64,000 nt of DNA from CADEFX01 sp963806735 (GCA_963806735.1 CAWEBE010000061.1:17578-81577), one strand, 5' to 3'; counted from the first letter of the stretch, positions 44,719 through 53,596 are shown. Notes: generated from the letters alone by a model not told the origin. A program made the numbers and translations.

Positions 44719-44866
44719 AGAGCGCGATCGTCTCACATGGAAGCACTGCCGCTTCCATGTGAGACGATCGCCCTCTAAAACGTTAAGTGTAGAGCAGGAT
44801 TCACGCTTCGGCCGATACGCCTCGATTGGGGCAAAGTGATCCAATCCGAAGCGATCCTGCTCTAGG
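44719..44866. repeat. Composite palindromic repeat, family B (best copy)
   Basis: Unit 1 is a perfect 21-bp hairpin, 44724-44744 with 44751-44771, loop ACTGCC. Unit 2 runs from TAGAGCAGGATTCACGC (about 44790) to GCGATCCTGCTCTAG at 44866. Relatives are at 22487-22617 (both units) and 15358-15426 (unit 2 only). It lies between the transposase remnant and the next gene's stop. Confidence 0.8.
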
Positions 44867-44868
44867 CT

Positions 44869-45387
44869 TCAAGGCAGAACGCGCGCGCCGCGCTGACAGC
44901 ACTCGGGAACGCCGCCGCGATAGACGCAGTCATACACGGCATGCTGCATCGCCTGTTGCGGCGAGGGCATGTTGTGCGCGGTTCCGGTCGCGCCCGTAAT
45001 CCCGCAATAGGCCTGAGCCGAATAGCCGCGCGGCGGAACATTCGGCTGGGCCACGCCGTACATGGCGTCGAGCGCCTGGCGAATCTGGCAATCGTTGAGG
45101 CCGCGGCGCTGCAGAGCCTCGATATCATTGCGGCCGATAGACACTGACGCCGCTGGGGGAGCGGAGGGTGCGCCAGACTTGGCGCCGCCCTTGAGCTTGT
45201 CGACGAAGTATTCCGCAACCAAGCCACCGGCCCTTTCGGCCGCGCCGGCGGTCAGCGGTTTGCCGACGAATTCCCAGATTTTCTTGGCACAGGCTACGAC
45301 AGCGCCACCCTGAGCGTTGGCTTGTGCCGGGGTAAAGGCGAGAGCCAAAGCGAGCCACATCGATGCAAGGTGCCGCGCAAGCCTCAT
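44869..45387 (-). CDS. Secreted protein of unknown function
   Basis: A 172-residue product with a signal peptide (LASMWLALALAFTPAQANAQ), an Ala/Gly linker and a mature region with ALQRRGLNDCQIRQALDAMY, YGVAQPNVPPRGYSAQAYCG and five or so cysteines, including ECCQRG near the C-terminus. It may be a disulfide-bonded periplasmic protein. No family recognised. Its stop adjoins repeat family B. Confidence 0.6.
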   Translation of the reverse strand: MRLARHLASMWLALALAFTPAQANAQGGAVVACAKKIWEFVGKPLTAGAAERAGGLVAEYFVDKLKGGAKSGAPSAPPAASVSIGRNDIEALQRRGLNDCQIRQALDAMYGVAQPNVPPRGYSAQAYCGITGATGTAHNMPSPQQAMQHAVYDCVYRGGVPECCQRGARVLP

Positions 45388-45541
45388 GTGTGTCCCCCGA
45401 ACGACAAAAAGTCGATGACGGATCAGTTTGCCAGCTCTGCAGAAAACAAGAAAGATGCCGACGCTGTTGACTGTGGGTCAGCTTGAACGCTCAGGTGCGT
45501 CGCCTTAGAGTCCTGATGTCAGCACAAAGGCAGTCTCGGCC

Positions 45542-46294
45542 ATGTCGCTTCATGTAAAGCAGCAAGTCTCCACCACGGAGATCATGATTGGCGCCATTGC
45601 GGGGATGCTGGCGGGGCTCGGGCACATCGCGGTTGGAGCCTCGTCGCCGATTCCAGGATCGGCGGCCTTGCTCACGCGCGCGCAGTCGAACGGCAGGACG
45701 CGGGTGTCGGTGCTGGGCAGCCGCGACAACAACCCGTTCACCGACGGCGGGCGCGAGCTGTTCGATTGTGCCGGGCAGGGGCGGATCGACGCTTTCTTCC
45801 TGTCTGGCGGACAGATCGACGGCGCCGCTAACATCAACCTCGTCGGCATCGGCGACCTCGACGTTTACCCGCGCGCGCAGGCGCGCTTTCCGGGCTCGTT
45901 CGGGTCGTCCTATCTCTATTTCGTGGTGCCGCGGGTGATCCTGTTCCGCGAGGAGCACACGCCGCGCACGCTGGTAGAGAAAGTCGATTTCGTCAGCGCG
46001 CCGGGCACGTCGCCGCCGGACGTCTACAGGCCCGGCGGACCGCATGCGCTGGTGACGAGCCTGTGCGTGTTCTCGTTCGATCGCAAGCGCGGACGCTTCA
46101 CGCTGGCGAGCGCGCATCCGGGCGTGACGGCCGAGGACGTGCGCGCGGCGACCGGCTTCGATTACGACGCGCCGGCGCGCGTGCCGGAAACTCTGATGCT
46201 CGACGCAGCGAGCCTCGAGCTGCTGCGCACCAAGGTGGCGCGCGAGGTGGCCGAGACCTATCCCGCGTTTGCGAAGCGGACGTGGAGCGTGTAG
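45542..46294 (+). CDS. CoA-transferase family I, beta subunit
   Basis: A 250-residue beta chain of the glutaconate/3-oxoacid CoA-transferase type: GAIAGMLAGLGHIAVGASSP, FFLSGGQIDGAANINLVGIG, FPGSFGSSYLYFVVPRVIL and SLCVFSFDRKRGRFTLASAH. Family I enzymes normally need an alpha subunit encoded just upstream; none is present here, as the upstream gene is an unrelated secreted protein on the other strand. A class III CoA-transferase lies 440 nt downstream. The substrate is unknown. Confidence 0.85.
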   Translation: MSLHVKQQVSTTEIMIGAIAGMLAGLGHIAVGASSPIPGSAALLTRAQSNGRTRVSVLGSRDNNPFTDGGRELFDCAGQGRIDAFFLSGGQIDGAANINLVGIGDLDVYPRAQARFPGSFGSSYLYFVVPRVILFREEHTPRTLVEKVDFVSAPGTSPPDVYRPGGPHALVTSLCVFSFDRKRGRFTLASAHPGVTAEDVRAATGFDYDAPARVPETLMLDAASLELLRTKVAREVAETYPAFAKRTWSV

Positions 46295-46297
46295 GCG

Positions 46298-46573
46298 CTA
46301 CCGATAGCGCGCGTCGACGCAGCGCTCGCCGTTCCAGAAGCGATACGTGCCGCAACCGTTGCGTCCGAACGGGCGGTCGATGGTGTAAACATTGCCGTAG
46401 GCGTCCACGCGTGGAACAAATATGCGCGGCGCATCATTCGGATCGTAGCGATAGACGGGCGGAACATCGTCACCATAGTAATAGTCGTCCGTAACCTGGG
46501 CGGACGCGGTTCCACCGCTGAGAGCCGACACCGTCAGGGCCAGCGCTGGCGCGAAGAGGGCAAATCTGCGCAT
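46298..46573 (-). CDS. Small secreted protein, unknown
   Basis: A 91-residue product from ATG 46573. Signal peptide RRFALFAPALALTVSALSGG ends before TASAQ; the mature part is Tyr/Asp-rich (VTDDYYYGDDVPPVYRYDPN) with two cysteines near the end (NGCGTYRFWNGERCVDARYR). It is similar in style to other small periplasmic proteins of Hyphomicrobiales. It reads towards the CoA-transferase gene with a 3-nt gap. A weak EcfG-like site lies upstream. Confidence 0.6.
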   Translation of the reverse strand: MRRFALFAPALALTVSALSGGTASAQVTDDYYYGDDVPPVYRYDPNDAPRIFVPRVDAYGNVYTIDRPFGRNGCGTYRFWNGERCVDARYR

Positions 46574-46607
46574 GTCTCTCTCCTGCGTGAATTGAACTTT
46601 GGACGAC

Positions 46608-46633
46608 AACCCATTCGAACGGCGGCTCGTTCC
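46608..46633 (-). promoter_or_regulatory. Weak EcfG-like promoter
   Basis: On the minus strand: GGAAC (46629-46633), 17 nt, GGTT (46608-46611), one base off the CGTT consensus. It lies about 35 nt upstream of the small secreted protein start at 46573. Confidence 0.35.
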
Positions 46634-46731
46634 AGCGCGCATGTCGCGACGTGTCGAACCGCCGACGGTTGCCAGCACAGCCGATCCTGTGGCAACGATG
46701 CGATGCGAACGTCAGGGACGGAGCGATACCG

Positions 46732-47943
46732 ATGGCCGGGCAGGCACAGAAGGCGGGCGGCGGCGCGCTGGCCGGGATCAAGGTCATCGACCTGTCGCGC
46801 GTGCTGGGTGGCCCATTCGCCACGCAGTTGCTCGGGGATCACGGCGCCGATGTCATCAAGCTCGAGCCGCCACAAGGCGACGAGGTTCGCGACTGGGGCC
46901 CGCCGTTCATTGGTGACGACGCTTCCTACTTTATCGGCATCAACCGCAACAAGCGCTCGGTGGGGCTCGATCTTGGCAAGCCGGAAGGGCGCGCGGTGCT
47001 GCTGAAGCTGCTCGACGGCGCTGATGTGCTGATCGAGAACTTCAAGCCCGGCTCCATGGAGGGCTGGGGCATCGGCTACGACGTGCTCAAGCAGCGCTTT
47101 CCGAGGCTGATCTACTGCAAGATCTCTGGCTTCGGTGCGGAGGGGCCGCTCGGTGGCTTTCCCGGCTACGATGCCATCGTCGGCGCCATGGCCGGGCATT
47201 ACAGCGTCAACGGCTCCCCGAAGTCGGGGCCCATGCGCATGGGTCTGCCGGTGGTCGACATTTCCACGGGCCTCTATTCGGTGATCGCCATCCTGATGGC
47301 GATGCACGAGCGCAACCAGTCCGGCCAAGGTCAGTTCATCGACACGGCGCTCTACGACAGCGCCATGAGCTTGATGCACCCGCACTTCGCCAACTACTTC
47401 CTATCCGGCAAGGTGCCGAGCCTCACCGGCAACACGCACGGAAATCTGGCGCCTTACGGTATGTTCCCGACGCGCACCTGCCGGGTGATGATCGGCGCCG
47501 GCAACAATCGTGCGTTCAAGCGCGTGTGCGAGGAGCTGGGTGTACCTGGTCTTGCCGACGATCCCCGCTTCAAAAGCAACGGCGACCGCCTGGCCAACCG
47601 CGACGCGCTGAACGCCATCATCTCCGACAAGCTGGCGGTGGTCGACGGCATGGAATTTGCGCTCAAGCTGCTCAGGGCGGGCCTGCCGTGCGGGCCGGTG
47701 CTCGACACGGCCCAGGTGCTGGCACATCCGCACGCGGCCGCCCGCGGCATGGTGGTGGAGAAGGACGGATACAAAGGCACCGGCACGCCGATTAAGTTTT
47801 CGCGCACACCGGGCAGCGTGAAGTCGCCGCCGCCGCGCTTCTCCCAGCATACACGCGAGGTGCTGAAGGAGCATGGCTTCGACGATGCCGCCATCGAGAA
47901 GCTGACGGCCGCCGGCGTGCTGGTCGAAAAGCGGCGGGTGTGA
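46732..47943 (+). CDS. CaiB/BaiF class III CoA-transferase
   Basis: A 403-residue family III CoA-transferase. It begins GIKVIDLSRVLGGPFATQLL and contains LGDHGADVIKLEPPQGDEVR, NRNKRSVGLDLGKPEGRAVL, ENFKPGSMEGWGIGYDVL and the catalytic Asp region FPGYDAIVGAMAG...VDISTGLYSVIAI. It transfers CoA between organic acids; the substrate cannot be read from the sequence. ATG 46732 is followed directly by a short head and the conserved core. The next gene starts 3 nt after the stop. Confidence 0.92.
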   Translation: MAGQAQKAGGGALAGIKVIDLSRVLGGPFATQLLGDHGADVIKLEPPQGDEVRDWGPPFIGDDASYFIGINRNKRSVGLDLGKPEGRAVLLKLLDGADVLIENFKPGSMEGWGIGYDVLKQRFPRLIYCKISGFGAEGPLGGFPGYDAIVGAMAGHYSVNGSPKSGPMRMGLPVVDISTGLYSVIAILMAMHERNQSGQGQFIDTALYDSAMSLMHPHFANYFLSGKVPSLTGNTHGNLAPYGMFPTRTCRVMIGAGNNRAFKRVCEELGVPGLADDPRFKSNGDRLANRDALNAIISDKLAVVDGMEFALKLLRAGLPCGPVLDTAQVLAHPHAAARGMVVEKDGYKGTGTPIKFSRTPGSVKSPPPRFSQHTREVLKEHGFDDAAIEKLTAAGVLVEKRRV

Positions 47944-47946
47944 CCG

Positions 47947-49152
47947 TTGAGCAGTTCGGCGCGCCGCCTTGTCGTCTGCAGTACAGCCCTCCTCGCGGCC
48001 CTGACAGTGGGCGTGGTTGAGCCGGTTTGCGCGCAGCGCATCGATCCGGACCTCGAGGTGAAGCTGACGCCGCAGCAGGCAGCGGCCTATCGTGAGCACC
48101 TGCGGGCGCGCGCCACCTATGACGAGAACCTCGACGCCTATTGGAGCGATGTGGAGCTGAAGCGGGAAGGCCGCAGGCGCAAGCGCGCCGAAGGTCAGGC
48201 GTACAAAGCAACTGACTACATCCAGCAGCAGCCGCCGAAGTACACGGGGCCACCTGTGCCGCCTGAGGTGGCGAAAATCATCGCCGGCCTCAAGCTGCCC
48301 GAGGAGGAGGGGGACGAACGCGCAACCGTTGTGGACTTTCTGAGCCAGGCCAAGACGCATTACAGTTTCGTGCCGGAGCGCACGACGGAGCGCGAGTTCA
48401 AGCGGCGTTACGCGACGGAAGCGCTGGCTGTCGGCTTGAGCAAGATGCAGGTCGTGCGCGTCTACGCCCTGGAGACGGGCGGGCGCGGCACCTTCGACAT
48501 GCAGTCCGGCATCGACCCAGACACCAAGCAAGGCAAGCCGATCTCCTCGGCGCTGGGCTATGCACAGCTTCTCAATGCCAACAGCATCGATGTACTGGTG
48601 CGATACGGTGGCGATTTCGTCGAGCGGCTGAAGGCCATGGCGGCCCAGGCCAAGGGTGACAAGAAGCGCGTGGCAGCGCTCAATGCCAGGATCGCAGCAG
48701 TCGGCCGCATGCATCGGGCCGCACGCTCGGTGCCGAACGAGTGGAGCCAGCATGTGCGTTTCAGCAGCACGCCGCGCGGTCTCGGCATTCACGCGCTGAA
48801 CATGGATGCCGATATCGGGCCGTGGCTGCAGGTGATGAAGCTGAAAGATGTTCTGGAGACGGCGGTCAGGGCCGGGCTCAGCAATCCGAGCGGCGCTGAG
48901 CTGGAGATGATGAATCTCGCCGGCCCACGCACGGGCCTGGAGATGATGGAGCCGGTCGGCCGCGGCATGCCGACGACGAACTTCTTCAGCCGCAAGGGCT
49001 ACTACCGCAACACCATCGTGCGCGACCGCACCGGCGCGGAACTGCTGGCGGCACTGGACGAGCGCATGGCCGTGCACCTCACGAAACCAGGCTCGATCGA
49101 GTTCATCACCGTGTTCGACGAGGTGATGCGCGAGCAGCGCGGGGCGCAGTAG
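47947..49152 (+). CDS. Secreted protein, possible lysozyme-like fold
   Basis: A 401-residue product from TTG 47947. Signal peptide RLVVCSTALLAALTVGVVEP ends before VCAQ. The mature N-terminus is charged and helical (LTPQQAAAYREHLRARATYD). At about 175-215 the stretch VYALETGGRGTFDMQSGIDP and SSALGYAQLLNANSIDVLVR resembles the Glu-containing core of lysozyme-like transglycosylases (E-(T/S)-G ... G-Y-x-Q-L). That resemblance is weak. Its 3' end overlaps the convergent DUF72 gene by 47 nt. Confidence 0.6.
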   Translation: MSSSARRLVVCSTALLAALTVGVVEPVCAQRIDPDLEVKLTPQQAAAYREHLRARATYDENLDAYWSDVELKREGRRRKRAEGQAYKATDYIQQQPPKYTGPPVPPEVAKIIAGLKLPEEEGDERATVVDFLSQAKTHYSFVPERTTEREFKRRYATEALAVGLSKMQVVRVYALETGGRGTFDMQSGIDPDTKQGKPISSALGYAQLLNANSIDVLVRYGGDFVERLKAMAAQAKGDKKRVAALNARIAAVGRMHRAARSVPNEWSQHVRFSSTPRGLGIHALNMDADIGPWLQVMKLKDVLETAVRAGLSNPSGAELEMMNLAGPRTGLEMMEPVGRGMPTTNFFSRKGYYRNTIVRDRTGAELLAALDERMAVHLTKPGSIEFITVFDEVMREQRGAQ

Positions 49153-49973
49153 GGAGCTTTTCGGCGCTTGCATCCACGCGCTGCATGAATGCGGTGGCGC
49201 CGGCGGGCGCGCGCACCTTGCCCTCGGTGATGAAGTAGACGAACACGTCGCGTGGCGTGGTCTTGGGTTTGTGCTCGGTATCCATCAGCGGCAGGTCGTC
49301 CGGTTGGCCTCCCTCGGCCCAGACCTGCGAGCGCTTGGCCCAGGCGCCGAGGTCCTTGGGCGGATAGCAGGTTTCGATCTCGTCCTTGCCTTTCTGCAAC
49401 CGTGCGTAGACGAAATCGCCGGTGACATCGGCCATAGCCGGGTAGGTGGCGTGCTCGGCGAACACGACGGGGATCGAGAACTGGCGCAGGAGCGCGGCGA
49501 ATGCCGGCGTGCGGAAGGAGTCGTTGCGCACCTCGACGGCATGGCGCAGCGCGCGGTCGCTGATCTTTCGCGGCAGCAGCTCCAGGAACTTGCCGAAATC
49601 TGCCTCGTCGAACTTCTTGGTGGGCGCGAACTGCCAGAGGAGGGGGCCGAGGCGGTCGCCGAGCTCCAGCGGCCCCGAGTTCGAGGAAGCGCTGCAGAGA
49701 GTCGCCCGCCTCCGCCAGCACGCGGCGGTTGGTGACGAAGCGGATGCCCTTGACGGAGAACACGAAGCCGTCCGGCGTCTCGCGCGCCCAGCGGGCGAAG
49801 GTGGCGGGCTTCTGCGTGCTGTAGTAGGTGCCGTTGATCTCGATGGTGGGCAGGTGCGTGCTGGCATACTCCAGCTCGCGGGCGTGCGGGAGGCCGTCGG
49901 GATAGAACACGCCGCGCCAGGGCTCGAACGTCCATCCGCCGATCCCGGCCCTGATCTGTCCACTCTTAGGCAT
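49106..49973 (-). pseudogene. DUF72 protein, frameshifted
   Basis: From ATG 49973 the frame reads QIRAGIGGWTFEPWRGVFYP, EINGTYYSTQKPATFARWAR and FVTNRRVLAEAGDSLQRFLE, the normal DUF72 (TIM-barrel, YecE-like) N-terminus. At about 49681 the frame slips; the family continues as SGPLELGDRLGPLLWQFAPT, KFDEADFGKFLELLPRKISD and HAVEVRNDSF to a stop at 49106. Deleting one C in GAACTCGGG restores RFLESGPLELGDR and a 288-residue protein. The 868-nt span is one over a multiple of three. Confidence 0.85.
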
Positions 49974-50075
49974 GATTACCTGCGGTGTTGAACGCTTGCG
50001 CTCGACAGTCATTTCGACCGCGCCGACGCGAGCCGTCAAGCACGAACGGAGTGGGCCGGCGCGAGCGGAAGCGTC

Positions 50076-51206
50076 TTAAGTGCGGTGCTTCAGCGCCGTG
50101 TATTCGTGCTCGGTGAGACCGTAGGTCCAGGCGACGGCCTGGCGGGCGGAGCGCACGGTGGGCGGCACCTGCAGGAAATATTGTTTGTAGGTGCCGTCCG
50201 GCTCGGGAGTGCCGTTCTGCACCTGCACGGCGGCCCAGGCATCCCAGGCGGTCCAGCTCTTGGTCCAGAGCATGCCGGTGTCGTCCTCCGAGACACAATA
50301 GGCATCGCCCTCTCGGATGAAGCGTTCGGGTGTCATGATGTCGATCATGCAGCGGCGCACGATGGCGTCGCGCTCGCGGTCGATGCGGCTCGCGGTAATC
50401 TCGTGCGGGCGCTCGATCATCCAGGATGGAATCACCACGCCTTTCCAAGCGTAGATCGACCAGCCATCGGCGAAGGCAATGGCCGGGCCCTTGCCGTTGT
50501 GCAGGCGTCCGCGCTCGTCGGTCTCGAGCACATTGTGGCGCTCCACCAGCCAGCACACGCGCCGGTGTGGGATGACCCAGCCGATATTGGCAGCCATCCG
50601 GCACAGGGCCATAACGCGTTCGGTCTGCCGCGTGAGGCCGCAGGCTTCGTTCAGATACTCGAAGATGCCGAGCGAGGCGGCATCGTGCTGGCTGAAGCTG
50701 CTGTCGCGGAAGCTCGCCTCCATCCAGCGTGGCAGCATTCTGCCCCTGAGCCGGCGCACCATCGAGCGAAACAATTCAAATCGCTGGCCGCGTGCCAGCG
50801 GGTCATGCAGCGTCACGGCTGTGGTCACGGCAGTGCTGACAGGATTGGTCGGGTGTGCACGGAAGGTGGCGGCAATGCGCGTGCGCACTTGCCCGCTGAC
50901 GGAGCCATCCACAGCGTACGCCGCATGGCGCACAATCGCATCGACAAGTTGAGACTTCACGTTGTCGCCGGCTGCGGACAGGCCGGTATCGGCGCAGGAC
51001 CGCGCAACATCGACGGGCCCGTCGCACCAGATGATGCGCTCGGGCGCCGCTAGCCCCGCTGCGCGGTAGGCAGCGATGGCTGCTGCCTCGGCGGCAGCTC
51101 GGTCCGCACGAGCCGTGCTCATGCGGACCCGCTCCCAGCGGGCGTGGTACTGCGGGAGAAGAGCTAGCTGTTCGGGCGAGAGCCGGCTGAGCTCAATCCG
51201 CGACAA
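50076..51206 (-). CDS. DUF6745 domain protein
   Basis: About 376 residues. The C-terminal half carries the characteristic LHNGKGPAIAFADGWSIYAW and GVVIPSWMIERPHEITASRI; the N-terminal half is helical, with MSTARADRAAAEAAAIAAYR and FEYLNEACGLTRQTERVMAL. Function is unknown. A TTG at 51206, overlapping the upstream gene by 14 nt, is the likely start because the frame beyond it runs antiparallel to nothing conserved. It is the second gene of a two-gene operon under an EcfG-type promoter. Confidence 0.7.
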   Translation of the reverse strand: MSRIELSRLSPEQLALLPQYHARWERVRMSTARADRAAAEAAAIAAYRAAGLAAPERIIWCDGPVDVARSCADTGLSAAGDNVKSQLVDAIVRHAAYAVDGSVSGQVRTRIAATFRAHPTNPVSTAVTTAVTLHDPLARGQRFELFRSMVRRLRGRMLPRWMEASFRDSSFSQHDAASLGIFEYLNEACGLTRQTERVMALCRMAANIGWVIPHRRVCWLVERHNVLETDERGRLHNGKGPAIAFADGWSIYAWKGVVIPSWMIERPHEITASRIDRERDAIVRRCMIDIMTPERFIREGDAYCVSEDDTGMLWTKSWTAWDAWAAVQVQNGTPEPDGTYKQYFLQVPPTVRSARQAVAWTYGLTEHEYTALKHRT

Positions 51207-51531
51207 CGCGCGCTTCCTCCGGGTCGAGCTCGCGCTGGCGACGAACGCGGTACGTCCCCTGCGGCAGCTCGAGAGCCGCGTGCTCCTGATGGGCAACCCG
51301 GGCGGTAGCGTCGGCGACCGTCAGGTGTCCCAGATAGAGGCCACGGGGAATGTCGCGCGCCAATGCGTCATCGCGGAAGAAGGAGACGCGTCCAGAGACC
51401 GTGTGGCTGTGGCCTGTGAGCTCCCCCTCGGCAAGAACGACAGCGCAGTTGGCGGCGGGGGGAATGGGTTTGCCGGATATGTCGCTCACCCGCTCAATCA
51501 GCAGATCGCCCTGCGCATACAGCTCTCTCAT
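51193..51531 (-). CDS. Small partner protein of DUF6745
   Basis: A 112-residue soluble protein: RELYAQGDLLIERVSDISGK, CAVVLAEGELTGHSHTVSGR, ARVAHQEHAALELPQGTYRV and RRQRELDPEEARVV. It has a beta-rich, cupin-like look (GHSH, HQEHAALELPQG) and several histidines that could bind metal; this is an inference. I have seen such 'QGDLL...GHSH' proteins beside DUF6745 genes. An exact EcfG promoter lies 36-60 nt upstream. Confidence 0.65.
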   Translation of the reverse strand: MRELYAQGDLLIERVSDISGKPIPPAANCAVVLAEGELTGHSHTVSGRVSFFRDDALARDIPRGLYLGHLTVADATARVAHQEHAALELPQGTYRVRRQRELDPEEARVVAD

Positions 51532-51566
51532 GGAATGGACTCCTCACCACGTGCTGAGTACAACGC

Positions 51567-51591
51567 AACGCAAGAACACGGTTCTGGTTCC
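51567..51591 (-). promoter_or_regulatory. EcfG-type promoter of the DUF6745 operon
   Basis: On the minus strand: GGAAC (51587-51591), 16-nt spacer, CGTT (51567-51570), a full consensus match. The predicted start is about 25-30 nt before the ATG at 51531. Confidence 0.7.
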
Positions 51592-52145
51592 GCTGCGTAG
51601 ATTTGTATTTTGGGAGTGGCATACGCGCGTACAACCCCCTCTTTGCCGTTGCTTGCAATTTCATCGATTGGCTCCTGGTATGGCCTGGGAAGTGAGCACC
51701 CCTGCGGTGCAGCAAGCACATGCGGAGTTCACAACCGGCCGCCGGAGGGGTAGGATCGAATATTCTTCGCTGCGGAAGCGGCCCCGCGCAATGCTGTGCG
51801 GAGCTGACTTGGGACTGTGCCTCTTCGCGACCCGCGGGTCAGAAAATCCTGCGTTTCGCCAGATCGTGACGTCCCTGTTTATTTCGGGTGGTACTGCCGG
51901 GCAGGTGCCATGGTTCAAGGACTGCAGTGCGTCAGCGCGTCCCTGAAAGAATCTCGGCAAAGCCTTTTCTTGAGCATCAACCGATCGATTGACGACTGGC
52001 AGGCCGCGCTGACTTACACCTGCCCCTGCGTCCGCCTTTTTTGGTGAAAGACCTGACGGCACAAACAACGCCTCGACTCGGTTTGAAGTTGCGCCACAGC
52101 GGTCAACATCAAATGGTGCAGTGCTAGCTCACACAGGAGGACACC
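51592..52145. other. Gene-free region before the SBP56 gene
   Basis: About 550 bases, visibly poorer in GC than the flanks, with no convincing gene. The last 15 nt include the GGAGGA ribosome site of the SBP56 gene. It should hold that gene's promoter; I could not assign one. Confidence 0.45.
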
Positions 52146-53540
52146 ATGGCGACCTGGACACCCGACCAGAGTTTCTATCCCTCGCCGCGCATGGCGATGA
52201 AGGCGGCGCCCGAGACGCTGGCCTACGTGGCGGCCTTCGATCCCGACCGCAAGACGCCCGACGCGATCGCGGTGGTCGATGTCGATCCGGAGTCAAAGAC
52301 CTACTCGCAGATTGTCGGCACCACGGCGATGCCAAACGCCGGCGACGAGCTGCATCATTTCGGCTGGAACGCCTGCTCCTCGTGCCTGTGCCCCAACGCG
52401 CCGCATCCGCACATGGAGCGGCGCTATCTGGTGGTGCCGGGTCTGCGCTCCTCGCGCATTCATATCCTGGACACCAAGCCGGACCCGAAGAACCCCAAGA
52501 TCGTCAAGGTGATCGAGCCAAGCGAGGTCGCCGACAAGGCCGGCTATACGCGGCCGCACACCGTGCATTGCGGACCGGAAGGCATTTACGTCGCCGCGCT
52601 CGGCAATCGCGAAGGCAAGGGGCCGGGTGGCGTATTCCTGATGGACGCCGAGACGTTCGACGTGCGCGGCCAGTGGGAGATGGATCGCGGGCCGCAACAC
52701 TTCGCGTATGACGCCTGGTGGCATCTGGGGCACGACACGATGGTCACTAGCGAGTGGGGTACGCCCGACACATTCGAGAATGGGCTGATCCCCGAGGTGC
52801 TGCTCGGCGCCAAGTACGGCCGGCGCCTGCACTTCTGGGACCTGCACAAGAGAAAGCACCTGCAAACCATCGATTTCGGCGACAAGTACCAGCTCGTGTT
52901 CGAGCTGCGCCCCGCGCACGACCCCACCAAGGCGTACGGCTTCGTCAACTGCGTGGTCAGTCTGGAGAACCTCTCGTCCTCGATCTGGACTTGGTACAAG
53001 GACGGCGACAAGTGGGCGGTGAAGAAGATCATCGAGATCCCCGCCGAGCCGGCGAGCGAGGATGATCTGCCGCCGCTGCTCAAGGGCTTCAAGGCGGTGC
53101 CACCGCTCGTCACCGACATCGACCTGTCGATGGACGACAAGTATCTCTACGTCGCCTGCTGGGGCACGGGCGACCTGCAGCAGTACGACGTCTCCGACCC
53201 GTTCAACCCGAAGCTCACGGGCAAGGTCAGGATCGGCGGCATCGTGTCGAAAGCCACGCATCCGGGCGCCAAGAACGGGGCGCTGAGTGGCGGGCCGCAG
53301 ATGGTTGAGATCAGCCGCGACGGCAAGCGCGTCTACTTCACCAACTCGCTCTATGGCGCCATCGACCCGCAGTTCTACCCTGCCGGCATCGAAGGCTGGA
53401 TGGTGAAGCTCGACGCCAACCCAAGCGGCGGCATTGCGTTCGATCCGAAGTTCTTCGTCAAATGGCCGAAGTCACATCGCCCGCATCAGGTGCGGCTGGA
53501 AGGCGGCGACTGCTCCTCGGATTCCTATTGCTATCCGTGA
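52146..53540 (+). CDS. Selenium-binding protein SBP56 family (methanethiol oxidase-like)
   Basis: A 464-residue seven-bladed beta-propeller of the SBP56/SELENBP1 family. Diagnostic stretches are DELHHFGWNACSSCLCPNAP (with the CSSC motif), RPHTVHCGPEGIYVAALGNR, VTSEWGTPDTFENGLIPEVL and HRPHQVRLEGGDCSSDSYCY. Human and Hyphomicrobium members oxidise methanethiol to formaldehyde, sulfide and peroxide. Unlike the periplasmic Hyphomicrobium enzyme, no signal peptide is seen, so this copy is probably cytoplasmic. It is followed by a DUF4242 gene and a membrane-protein gene on the same strand. Confidence 0.93.
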   Translation: MATWTPDQSFYPSPRMAMKAAPETLAYVAAFDPDRKTPDAIAVVDVDPESKTYSQIVGTTAMPNAGDELHHFGWNACSSCLCPNAPHPHMERRYLVVPGLRSSRIHILDTKPDPKNPKIVKVIEPSEVADKAGYTRPHTVHCGPEGIYVAALGNREGKGPGGVFLMDAETFDVRGQWEMDRGPQHFAYDAWWHLGHDTMVTSEWGTPDTFENGLIPEVLLGAKYGRRLHFWDLHKRKHLQTIDFGDKYQLVFELRPAHDPTKAYGFVNCVVSLENLSSSIWTWYKDGDKWAVKKIIEIPAEPASEDDLPPLLKGFKAVPPLVTDIDLSMDDKYLYVACWGTGDLQQYDVSDPFNPKLTGKVRIGGIVSKATHPGAKNGALSGGPQMVEISRDGKRVYFTNSLYGAIDPQFYPAGIEGWMVKLDANPSGGIAFDPKFFVKWPKSHRPHQVRLEGGDCSSDSYCYP

Positions 53541-53596
53541 GTGGTGCGCTCCGGTTCCACAGTAGAAGCCGCTTTGGCCTAGCAGAGGAAAGCATC

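Noticed and set aside
51661..52068. 135-residue open frame on the minus strand upstream of the SBP56 gene
   Set aside because: Composition and codon use look non-coding, and no domain, signal or ribosome site is visible.
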